From Perkinsus olseni (Eukaryota > Perkinsozoa > Perkinsida > Perkinsidae), in contig JABANP010000099.1 of the NCBI GenBank assembly GCA_013115135.1, positions 62,001 to 126,000 of the forward strand: a stretch of DNA of 64,000 bases. Direction: 5' to 3'. Below, one piece after another: positions 22,500-33,218 of this stretch (positions are counted from its first letter, which is position 1; every line of letters begins with the position of its first letter). The notes under the pieces were generated by a model. That model was not told the origin of the DNA. It worked only from the letters and a program-made list of their open reading frames with translations, and ran no database searches. The position numbers and the translations under genes are program-made.

Positions 22500-23740
22500 T
22501 CAACTTGACGGGACTTGAAATTGAATCGATATCCGCAGTATTCGTGACATCACCAAAATCAGAACCAACCTCGATCCTCTGTCCTTTCCCACTGGAGTGT
22601 GGCTACGACGACCCTACTGTTTTCGTCTCATTGGTAACCGATCGAAGCTCTCCCACTGCATCTTGCGGCGCGAGTCCTGCTGCACCTGGTGCATTCCCAA
22701 CGTCTATCAACTCAAAGGGCACCGCCAGCCGCCACGCTAGAAACATAGAATTTTCTTCAAAACATGTTGCCCGATTGCTCTTTCGCGCTCTCGACGCTAT
22801 TTAGATGGATGCCAGTACAACCCTGCCACCCTGCAGTCGGACCGTGCCCCGTACTGACATAAGAGGTGTTTATTACGTACCAACTTTTCCGCTCCAGTTC
22901 GGACCAATCTCGGACTTGTGTGAGTACTGGGCCCCAGTACTCCCAGTAACTGGGGCACTCTTAGTTGTGGTACACAATCCCTGCATTCTCGCGTCCCCCA
23001 AGTTCTCAAGCCTTGCCCGTAAAAGCCACATCATCGCGGGAAGAGTAGTAGTCGGGTAGACGAGTTGATTACGGACGAGTGCAGCAGCTGAACCATGAGG
23101 GATGACTTGTGCATGCGTGCACATCTGCACGCAGACGCACATGCAGAGTTGCTGTCGAAGGCTTGTTCGTAAGTGCTTAAGCTACTGAGTATTGCTGTTT
23201 TGAAGCTTCCTCAAGTATGATGCTGGTAAGGGCTGGGAATGGTATCCTTAGTGTTGCCTCTATTTGCAATTCGCTAGAGACTCTGTTGGCGCCTCCCTTC
23301 ACTCTTGTGTTAGAGTCAACTGGGGTACATATGGTAGGATACGGACGACTCGGCACTGGATATACTCGAAGTATCTCACGTAGCCCACCGTTTGCCTCAA
23401 AGTTTTGGCAAGGCGCTTATTGTGGAGGCTACCAGCGAGACCGCTACTAGACCGTGGTCCATGGGCTTCGATTATGGTCTTGATATCAGGGCTCCGTAGG
23501 AAGCCGTCGCCTGTACAGCCGTACCTATTCGTTGCTCTCTTAAGTTCATTTAGTCTGCATGATGATGGGTTCCCTGTGGCGTTGCTCTGTCGTGCATCAC
23601 GTGCCTCAATTGTATGGACGTGGGGCTGGCTTACTACTCCTGGGGGGAACTTCTCATTGGGGAGGCTTTCCTGACAAAAGTTTTCTCAGCTTTGTCTGTC
23701 GCTAGCGGACTCTGGTGAAAGTCATCACCTCGAGCGAGGA
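22500..23740. other. Stretch without a supported gene
   Basis: ORFs of 70-100 codons on both strands overlap each other, without motifs, signal peptides or consistent splice sites. Nothing I can defend. Confidence 0.4.
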
Positions 23741-23747
23741 CAATATA

Positions 23748-25102
23748 CTAGTATATACGGCACTCGTATGTTTTATCATTGAGGCCTTCTCGACTTCGCG
23801 TCGATGATTGCTGCCTCTCGTTGCTCATTCGGTGCGCCACGAGTCGTTCAGCCCGTTCTTCGCTGTTTTTCTTTCGAACCATCTTTGCAATTTCAAATTG
23901 TGACTGCGGGTGAGAAGGGCAGTGCGAAAGTCTGCGCATCAAGCCTCGCGAAGCAAGCATGGGGTGTGTGAGTTTATAGTCCAACTCTGACGGTTCCGGC
24001 TTGGACTCGAATCCGTTGTGCTTAGCGGTGGCCATCGATAGGTGGTTTTCAATTCGTCGGTCTCTGATTTCTCAGCTTGACTCAAGCTGAGAAATTAACC
24101 TGCTTGAGTATCAGGCCTCCTTTCTCTTGGTTTTTGGAGCGGGCTTAGATCCTTTTTTTCTGTCGTAATTTTCGGTTGAATCGTCCGAGTGGGGCTGCTC
24201 GCTTTCTCGGTTGCGAAACTTAGAATCGTTTTCAGTGAGAGAGAATGAATCCTGCCGTGGAGGTCGGGTTCGAGTGCTCTGGGTGGACCGAAAGGGACGA
24301 CCAACAACCTCGACGCTCGTCGAAGAGGGCGCTTCCAATGACGAATCCGAGCGTCTTTTTAGTGGTGGATATTTTCGAAACCCAGATGTCCTTGAGTTGA
24401 ATGGCTGCACCAGTAGAGGGTCTGAGGGTGGACGAGGGAATAGTGGCTTCCGTTCCTGGATGCTTCTCAGAATTGAAGTTAACAGGTGAAAGACGATCCT
24501 GGGAGGGCTATTGACATTGAGGAGAAAGGCGGCCTGTGGGAGAGCAAGGCTCGCTCGAAAGAGCGATGTCCCCAATTTTGGTGAACGCTGGTAGCCTCGC
24601 AGCCTCGTCTGTGTATCCACCGTCGATGATTCTGTTGAGTTTTATGAAGTCAATCAGGAGGGGGCCTCGAATTTCGTCGTCCCGAAAGCATCTTGAAGGG
24701 GACTTGAAAGATTCACAATCATTAATGAAAAACGCCACCACGCAAGCGAGGCTGATCACGTCTGTCAGGCGGCTGACGAAAGTAATAGAATAAATCGCCC
24801 AACTCCTGCCCTCATCCGCACCCTTCAGGACTTCCACCGACTGCGAGTACGTGTTGAGTCGTATAGGGGACCTATCGGGGACTCCCTGGCTGCTGCCTTC
24901 TGGGAGTATGCATCTCCTAGCTGATGATGGCTGATGTCGTTCCATTGCTCATCAGGCTGATTCTGGAGTCCCCTATGTGCCTGAGAGAGATGCGGCGGAT
25001 CTGCATAGGGCGACAGATGGCCCTCAGCGACGAGGAGACGTCGTCGTGCTCCTCGGACTCGGATCGTTCCAGTTCCCAATCCACCCAGGGTGGGTCTAGC
25101 AA
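23748..25102 (-). CDS. Putative minus-strand multi-exon gene, unidentified
   Basis: Several minus-strand blocks look like exons. From 25102 down: an acidic start with SEEHDDVSSSLRAICRPMQ; RSPIRLNTYSQSVEVLKGAD; a hydrophobic, membrane-like block IYSITFVSRLTDVISLACVV (about 24790-24730); DDEIRGPLLIDFIKLNRII; then a basic, Ser-rich C-terminal region (24400-24111, KKGSKPAPKTKRK) and a charged tail (RKKNSEERAERLV, near 23850). The exact exon borders are not settled and a transcript was not traced. A copy of the GTTTATAGTCCAACT element lies within it at 23965-24000. Function unknown. Confidence 0.3.
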
Positions 25103-25199
25103 GACGCCTCTGCTCTGATGCTTCTCCTCAGACCACGGTTTCGTCCGGCGTAGGGCTGTCCATCATCAGCGAGCGCGAAGGGAGGTTCGAGTACCGCCA

Positions 25200-28035
25200 T
25201 TGCCACTAGGGGTGCGGGCTGACCCGGTAGGCTGGGATTGGGCGGCGTTTTGGTCACTAATTATAAAAAGTAGTGTCTGAAAATAGACTCGTCAGACAGT
25301 GGTTATATATTATGTTTAGAACGCTCGGTTTGGAGCGGTATGAAAGTCCTTAGGACGAGAACCCACCCAGCTTGATAAAAGTAAAGTTGGGTTGATATGG
25401 TTATGATCCTGTTGTGTGACATACGCCACAATGATGATCTGTAAGTTACTTAAAAACTTTGTCGGTCGATGATACCGCGCGTACTTCGACGCCTGTAGAG
25501 TGATTATTATAGTCTTTATTATGTACTTGATGGGTCGCATGAATTTAGGCCGTATCCCAAACCGAGCACTTCCTGAGCAGAATTAGTCGGTATAAAAAAA
25601 GGGAAATCAGACCGGATTGAATTTTCTGACGCAAGTCGAACTTGCCCACCTGAGTATTATAATTTTTGACATAGTAAGAAAAACCAATCGTAAAAAAGTG
25701 AACTGAAACTAAACTGGTAAGTAACTTATTAAAAATGGTATGTATAAAACTATGAAAAGACTAAATATTCGCACATTGATAACCATCGTCAGCAGGCACC
25801 TCTTCGACGTCGTGTCACTTCATTATCGTCCTCTCCATCATCATCGTCGGAGTTCTCAACGCCCGAGAGGATCCCAGGCAAGAAGGTGTGCTCACGACTG
25901 GCCGTATCAACTGTTGCTGTCTTAGACGCTGTTTTCGCGGCTACTTTGGAACAGTCTTCGCCGCTGGAGCCGCCCGCTGTCGAAAATTCAGGTCGGTGAG
26001 AAGGGGGGGGCGATGGTGCTGCTGTTGCTTGAAGCTTCGCTCCGTCGTAGCATTAGATTTTTCTGAGCTAGCTCCGCCACTTCGTCACAGAGGCTTAGTT
26101 AACATTATTGGTGTGATGCGATAGGTCTAATTAGCTTTACCCATGAGACAGTCTGTCCCACAGTTCTGAGTCGCATCAAAAAATAGAACGCCACCCATTT
26201 TTGACCAACGGTTTAGACCAGCTCGGGACTAATTTCCTTGATCGGAGTAAATTAGAGAATGACTGAACGTGTTCTGGGATGGGTTCATGAGAAGATGTGA
26301 CGATCTCAACCTTGGGATCATCTTCCAGTGAAGATCGACTCGCCCATGGTTAAACGTTACCGTCTAGATCCTGAGTGAGGGTCTCTTCCTGAGGATGTCC
26401 ATAACGGTTCATGCTGTGCGTCCAGTAAAAAAATATTGATAGCGATGTGATCCACTGTCCTGATAATCTTTTTCGCCCTATCTTCCACAGCGCGCAATGC
26501 CTTCGTTCCATCGCTTTTTTGCCAAGGCCTAGTTATGTGAGTACCTGTGTGGTTGCTTTAACTGATTTTGCATCTGACACTGGTACAAAACCTGCTTGGG
26601 TGCGATAGAGCTGATATAGATTCGACGACAATAGAGCGCGACATAGATTAGCTTCGAAAGCTTCGCTCAGCTTGCTCTGCGACTGTGAGGCTCTATGCGG
26701 TCGAACAGTAGACCACAGATCTGAGTCGCGGTAACGGCGCCTCGCACACTAGCGTCTTTCGAACCTATCCCATTGTTAGATCATCATAAAATTGGGACCT
26801 TACTGGTCATTAAGCGTATTTTACACCGACAAAAGGTAGAAAAAATTTCAAAATTTTCGAATCCCCAAATGAAATTTTACCCTTTTTCGGATGCGGGGTG
26901 TTGGTATTCTCATGGTACAGATGAGGGAGCCCCTGTCATCGTTAGCTTCCGTTATATAAAATCACTATCCGTATCACTATACAGATACTCTCTCGAAAGC
27001 CCCATCGCGAGCCTTCGCCAAACCCGCATTCAATAACGCATGCCGGTCGGAGTCCCTTCCAAGAGCTGAAGGGCCGATGATGATGGTAAGAGAAGCTCTT
27101 CCAAATGCTCCATTCTTGCTCAGCGTGTCCGTCGCTTTCAGAAGCAGCCCGACCTTAACTCCCCTGAGTGCGTCCAGACGAAGACGTCCGGGCCCGCTGA
27201 GAGCAGGCCTCCCGTCGAGGGTAGGCTGATCGATCCTGCTGCTGCTGTCAATCGGAGCGCTGCACAGTACTTCCGAAAAATCTTGAAATATTTAGCTTTT
27301 CCTCATCTCATAATCGTCTTGAAATTTTCCGAAAAATTATCTAAAAATTCCATAAGCAAAATCTTAATTAATTTTTAGACAAGCTTGAAATTTTTCATGT
27401 CTGTGGCGCGTGCTACCGTTGACGATGATTTCTGAAGTGATTGACGAGCGGTTATTTCATTGCTGAGAAAACGGAAAAACTCCGTTTGCCAGTGGTGATT
27501 CTGATAGCGCCGAGCCGATTCTAGGCGTAGGCAAATTAGTCGGCTGTGGGGTCCCGAGGAGGGATCTCTTCCGCATAGGGTTGGCCGAGGTTTCGGGAGA
27601 ATCCTTGCGGTTGTGACGTTGATGCTTGCGCGTAACAGGAAAAAAGATACCATCATCACCACGCAAAGAAATTATTTCGCGGCCCTGATTTTCTGTAGCT
27701 TCGACGTTTTGTCTTTTGTGGGTTGCAGTCGTCCTTGGCAGATTGCCTGCCGGTGGAAAATGTCTTATTTACACTGGAAAATTACTGCGCTTATTTGCCA
27801 ATTTTTTCGCGAAAAATAGGAAATTTTCAGATTTTTTGGATGAGTGTGTTGGTAGCTTCATGATATACTAGGAGTATCTTTTTTTCTGTGAGGTGCAAGA
27901 GTGTCCACGGGCTCGGCGACGGCGGCATCTCTGAGTGATCTTCCACCGGAGCTCCGATGGTGGCCTGCTGACGGCGAACGGGCGGGGACTCCGGAGGCCT
28001 ACCAGGACTTGTCCTGGATGCGACTCGGTATGAGG
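25200..28035. other. Stretch without a supported gene
   Basis: AT-richer sequence with short ORFs only. It includes an element-like run at 27871-27904 that matches the palindromic intron element at 46298-46344, and an inverted-orientation match to the main element family near 26300-26325 (GATCCCAAGGTTGA on the minus strand). The 5' end of the gene beginning at or before 28070 may lie here. Confidence 0.4.
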
Positions 28036-28069
28036 GCGAGTATCTTAGGTTGACCCGTGCTAGATACAG

Positions 28070-31000
28070 ATTGTGTTGACTCTGCGGCCGGTACTGATCT
28101 CTCAGAATCACCACCGAAGGCAGCCGAAAGCCGAAGCGCCGCGCCATCTTTACTGCCACCCCCACCGTCATTGCCATCGCTCAGAGCCCAGCAGGAAGCG
28201 GTAAGCGCTTTTTCTGATGAGATAATAAGAAAATATCCGTACCACTCTTCTGTTAGGTCGGCCCTCGAGTTCCGTTCATTACTGAGGGCGAGTCAGCTGC
28301 AGCAGCCAAGCGCGGTAAGAAGAGGAAAAGCTTTTACTGCGATATTTCTTTCCATCAGAATCACCCTCGTCAGGCAGTCCAGCTGGGTCTGGCGGGATGG
28401 AGGCTGCGGTGAGTCGCTCGTGGCCGCCGATCGCGTCACTATCTGTGCCGGGCTTGGTGATGTGCAGGCGGTCGGCCGATCTGTCAGTCCTTCGGCTGGG
28501 GAGGGAAGGCCTACTGGAGTGAAGGCAGGTAAGGGTATCTTTGGTTGACCCGTGCTTGATACAGAACGGCTGCACTGATATTAAACTTTCGATGCTCTCG
28601 GCAGATACATCATCATCGTCATCATCGTCAAGCAGCCCCATCAGTGCATCATCATCACCAGTCGCCAGGCCGAGTGAGGGATCCGAGGAGGACGGCCCTC
28701 GGCGGAGTGCCTCGTCGTCGATGCTCTCCTTTACTTCGTCCGACGACGACAGCAGCAGCAGCAGTGATGTTGTGGAGTCTCCGGTAAGGTGGGTATCTTT
28801 GATTCTGTTTGAGACCAGCTTCGACCTTGGCAGCGCTCTTGTGTGATGTTAGTAGAGCATGAGTGAAGCCAGAGTTCAGTGAATTTCTCACACTCGCGTC
28901 CTCGAGCCTTAAGGCCGCTACGCAGACCCTTCACGAAAATAAGTTATACCAACTTTTGCCGAATTCACGAGTTCTCTCTTCCATTTTCCGCGAAGTAAAC
29001 TGCCAATCTTCATTCGTAGGGATGAGTGCTTTGGCATTCCTCAGAGGTCAGACGGGCGAAAATTCACCACTGCTCGACTGTCCTACTCGCGTCATTAACT
29101 GCTCGCTCGGTCAATAAACAAGTTTATTAGATCATGGAAATAATTTCCGCGCGAAAAATCAGCAGTTTTGTAACCACTTCTGCTGGATTTCCCTCTGATT
29201 TTGACAGCCATCTATCCAAAGACGTGCGTGTGCTTTCCGCTGCTTGTGGCATCAGCTCACGAGAGCCGACTTTAAAATTTCGAGCGCTCCAATTTCCACC
29301 CCTGCCGTAGTCGCCTCAGGTGCGAAGGCCGCTGAAACGGCGGTGCGGTGGGAAGAGAGTTCGGATAGCATCACCAGCAGCAGAAGGTATCCAAGGTCGA
29401 CCCTTGCGTTTCACGAACGATCTCCTTCTCAGAGATCCCTCGGCGGCGGCTGTCTCTCGTCGAGCAGGGCGTGACGGTGGAAGCGTTCAACACCGAGCTG
29501 TCGGACATCTTCGGGGTCGAGGTAAGATCGCCGATTGAAGCTTTCCTTATACATCGTGCTGTACATGGTACAATCGCCACGTCTCTCAGCTCAAAGGCCG
29601 CTTCCGGCTGTCACACAAATTTTACACAAAAATGATCTTCCAAAAAACTCTTCGGTCGCCAGCGGCTGCTTAGTATGAAGTCCTGAGCCTTCCCTTCAGA
29701 ACTTTGCTTGGGTATAATCGCCACGTCTCTCTGCAATAAGGGCCCCTTCCGGCTGTCATCACGCCAATAATACACAATAGTCGTCTTTAAAAACTCTTCC
29801 AGTGGCCAGCTCAGGTGAAGCCGCCACGGTCGGGGAGATACCTTCGGTGGTTCGACAAGAGGGCGGGGGAGACGGCGGAGCCGAGCAGGGAGGAGATGAA
29901 GCAGGTGTGGTACGGTCTTCCGATTTTCGCAAAAAAATGATAAATTTATTTTCGCCTGAAAAAAATTTTTGAAAAAAAGTGGTATAGTGCCACACTGTGT
30001 CGAAAAAAGGAAATAAATATTTTTTCAAAAAATATTTATTTTCTTTTTTCGCCTTGTTTTTTCCTATGGTGATGGTCGATTTGGAAGCGACACTTCCTCC
30101 GGGCTAGACTAGGGCTCCTGGCACGTGTGGTTTCGTGCGCATCACCACGGCGGGTTCGCCCAGCACTGAATCAAACTGCCAAAGAGACTGCGCGCTCGCC
30201 CCGAAAGGTTTCATTTTTTCGATTTTTTTGTGCCTAGCCTGCCTCACGGTCGGATACCGGTACCATCCATTCTGTATTTGAAACGCTTAAAGATGATTTC
30301 AGCGTTAATGGCTTTGAATTCTGGGCTCTCGCTGGTGTCAAAAATTGCAGCACCAGGTGGTCTGCTTCTGATCGTCTCTTGTGAATCGATGCAAAAAAAT
30401 TTTGATAATTTTTGGGCTCATGAGCCCGAACTTTTGAAGCCGACCACTCAAACCTAAGCGATAAATGCGACTTCAAAATCACCCACACGTCGCTGGAACA
30501 CCCTCTACCCTTCCACCCTCCTCGATGTTGCTCCCCTCAGGCGCAGATGCCGCTCCATCGGAAGGTCTTCTTCCTGATGGAGCAGCAATCCTCCGCCAAG
30601 GACCTCCCGGATGCTCCCGGCCGAGCTCCTCGCCGGCACCTTCGGCAAGGCGAAGCTGGCGAGCCTGGAGGTGACCATCGTCCGCCTTCCCCCTTCCCTC
30701 ACGTCTGTTGGCAGGAGGATGCCGTTGTGGCGTGGGTGGCTACCCAGGACCCGGCCCGGATGACCCACCGCATCTGTGCGGCAGCGGTGGTCGGGTGTAA
30801 CGGGCGGTGTCCTGGGGCGGCCCCGCCACCTTCGTCATCCGCCTCTTCGCCACCGCCAAGGAGGTGTCGTTCGGCCGGCGGAAGGTGAGGGTGATTTGGG
30901 AAAGGTGTGGTACGTGAGGAATCCCTACGTACTAAGGATCTTATCCTTACTAGAGATATTCTGGGTATTTGATTTTCTGCCAAATCGATCACCGTCGAAT

Positions 31001-32477
31001 CTTCCGATATTTCGCAGCGTATAGGATACAGTCTGTCCCACTAAAAATTTTCGCGTTGGGAAATTTTCGCTAGGTGGCACAGGAAGAGTTTACGAATCAA
31101 ACTCAGCGTTCCAGTATAGCCTTAACAATCTCCTTGCAGCCATCGTCTATCGGAATATCGTTACTATTTTAACGTCGCCCTGTGCAACGTTCTTGCGCAA
31201 ATTTTTTATCCAAAGCGGAAATTTTTACTAAAAATTTGCGCGTTGGATGAAAAATTTGAAAATTTTTTGGTATCGGCAGATGTCATTTATTGTAGCGCAG
31301 CTTTGATTCTGCATCGCGGTCAACGACAATAACTGCGATTCCAGATCTTCGTCGATTTCTACACGTTGATTCAGCGTGTAAAAATCGATCGCGTGATCGA
31401 TTTGAAATGTCCTCCTCCTCAGGCGAAGGTGCGCGGGTACGGCTGGGGCAAGTTGCTGTTGCAGGAGATCGAGCACCATCTGGTGGCCCCCCGCAACAGC
31501 CCCCACCTCCTCGTCGAGAGCGTCGCCGATGCCTGGCGGTGAGTCGCTCTTAGACTGGCTGATCGAGAACACAACCCTCGGGTTGGGGCGGCATTCATTG
31601 TAAAACAGAAGTCACCGCCAAGCGAACGCGTCGGACTTCAAAATGACACGCGCAAACCAGAGCTTCGTCCGCTGGAAGCCAATCTTTGGCCTTTTGTCTT
31701 TGGATCATCGTCAAGATCTAGCTCGGCTCTTCATCGCAGCTAGACAGGGCCCGCGATATAAAGAAAGATTCAATCGTTAGCATAACCGTGGTCTGAGTAT
31801 CCGAAGACCTGTGATAAGATGGGAACCTGACACCCTAGTTTTGCCAACTGGAAGCCAATCCTGGAGCAAGATACGCCGAGCGATATACCCATTGGGGTTT
31901 CCCCGTGATACCCGAAATTGTTCTAGTCTTTACATCGTCCGTGAAAAACACCCAAAATGTGTTTTTCGCGGTCTTCGCCTGCGGCTCAAACTTCATCACT
32001 GACACTGTCATCTTGTTAGTACATGAATATCTTTTCCAGCCGTGAAATGCATGCTTCAACCTAGGATACTACCTACTAAAAAAATACTCCCAAAGAAATT
32101 ATTACAACCTGTCGTCTTACGATAAACGCCCTTAAGCTACATGAATATCTTTTTCTACCCGTGGAATGCATGCTTCAACCTAGGATACTACCCTCCTGAA
32201 AAAAAGATACTCCCAAAGAGATCATGACATACCTGTCGTCGTGTACGATAAACGCCCTTAAGCTACATGAATATCTTTTCCTCCCGTGGAATGCATGCAT
32301 CAACCTAGGATACTAGCGACATATACACCCTTCCCCATCAGGTACTGGTCCAAGCTAGGCTTCGAGCTCCGAAGCTCTCGAGGGGCGGCGTCGAGCGGCT
32401 CTGACGGGCAGCAGCTGAGTCGTTACAATGAGACTCTCATCGGTGTGAAGCCGGTCCGGTCGTTCCGCCGGCCATAA
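28070..32477 (+). CDS. Ser-rich protein with C-terminal GNAT acetyltransferase domain
   Basis: Exons: 28070-28200, 28257-28314, 28359-28408, 28468-28528, 28605-28783, 29320-29386, 29433-29521, 29815-29904, 30541-30670, 30715-30884, 31423-31538, 32342-32477; the first exon is probably not the start. Phases agree except in two exons: 30541-30670 has one base too many (near 30610) and 30715-30884 one too few (near 30810). The N-terminus is Ser/Pro/Glu-rich and disordered, with a basic patch KRRCGGKR. The middle contains RYLRWFDKRAG. The C-terminus has GNAT features: EDAVVAWVATQDP and RICAAAVVGC strands, FVIRLFAT, the acetyl-CoA loop VRGYGWGKLLLQEIEHHL, and AWRYWSKLGFEL spanning the last intron. 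An acetyl-CoA-dependent N-acetyltransferase is likely; the substrate is unknown. Four of its introns contain mobile-element sequence. Confidence 0.7.
28529..28604 (+). repeat. Intron carrying a 28-bp A-type element
   Basis: The 76-nt intron (gtaagg...ggcag) holds the short element at 28535-28562, which begins GTATCTTTGGTTGA and ends GATAC. A near-identical 28-bp copy sits at 28040-28067 just before the upstream exon, ending in the 3' splice site cag. Same family as 51302-51329. Confidence 0.85.
29387..29432 (+). repeat. 46-nt intron whose 5' splice site is the A-element start
   Basis: The intron begins directly with the element: AG then GTATCCAAGGTCGACCC, and ends ccttctcag. Both exon phases (1 to 1) agree with removal of exactly this stretch. 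Here the first GT of the element serves as the donor. Confidence 0.85.
32021..32313 (-). repeat. Tandem array of three A-type elements inside the last GNAT intron
   Basis: Three minus-oriented 43-bp-type copies at 32027-32069, 32145-32188 and 32271-32313 are separated by about 75 bp of shared spacer (taaacgcccttaagctacat). This gives a direct repeat of about 120 bp. Read on the minus strand each begins GTATCCTAGGTTGA and ends near AAGATAT. They lie in the 803-nt intron 31539-32341, antisense to the gene. Confidence 0.9.
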
Positions 32478-33218
32478 GTGTATTGCAGCACCTAAAATTG
32501 GTGATTCGTGTTGGGAGTGGATTTTTGGGCGAGCGAGATTTATCCTGCGCAGGTCTTAGCGGAGCGAAGCGATTATTGTTTAGCATTTTTGTTGAGAGCA
32601 AATAATAATTGCAACCAATCCTAATGACTGATTCGAGCGGCGCTGCGCTGTTGAATCTTTTGCATCGGGGAGGCAGTCGACCGAAGGCGGGATCTTCTGG
32701 AGGTGAGCTGATCGTATTGCGATTTCCATACCACAATTTTCCGAACTCTCGAGTATGAGAATGCCTTTGGGGTGACCAGAGCTGTCATTTTAATATCTTG
32801 CGAATCTTTTGGAATCTTCTTTATACTTCTTTATCATACTATCTTTGTTATGCTTTTTTGAGCGAATCTCTATTATTTTAAGTAAAATTTTGATTTTTCA
32901 TACGGCCGTCGTATTTTTGCTCGGTTAGAACCTGTCCGCACCGTAACGATTTCTCACTGGCTGAATAATAATATCTGTTTTTTTCTGATATCCGATACCA
33001 AATTTTATTGCGATTCATAAACGCTATGATTGTGGTAAACATCATCATCGTCAGCCTGCAGGAAGCCTTTCGGGCCTACCGGAACGGGATTTACACCCAC
33101 TTTTCGGCGTTAAAGCTGTCTCGCGAGTCGCGACCGGGCTTCTAGTGCCCCATAATTTGACTTCATTTCACATCGCTATACACGGATTTTTTTCTGGCGA
33201 ACCTCCGATAAATCAGGA

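Noticed and set aside
30547..30888. Single open frame of 113 codons across the GNAT exons
   Set aside because: Downstream of residue 22 it turns into Arg/Pro/Gly-rich sequence with poor third-position bias, whereas the other frames encode recognisable GNAT segments.
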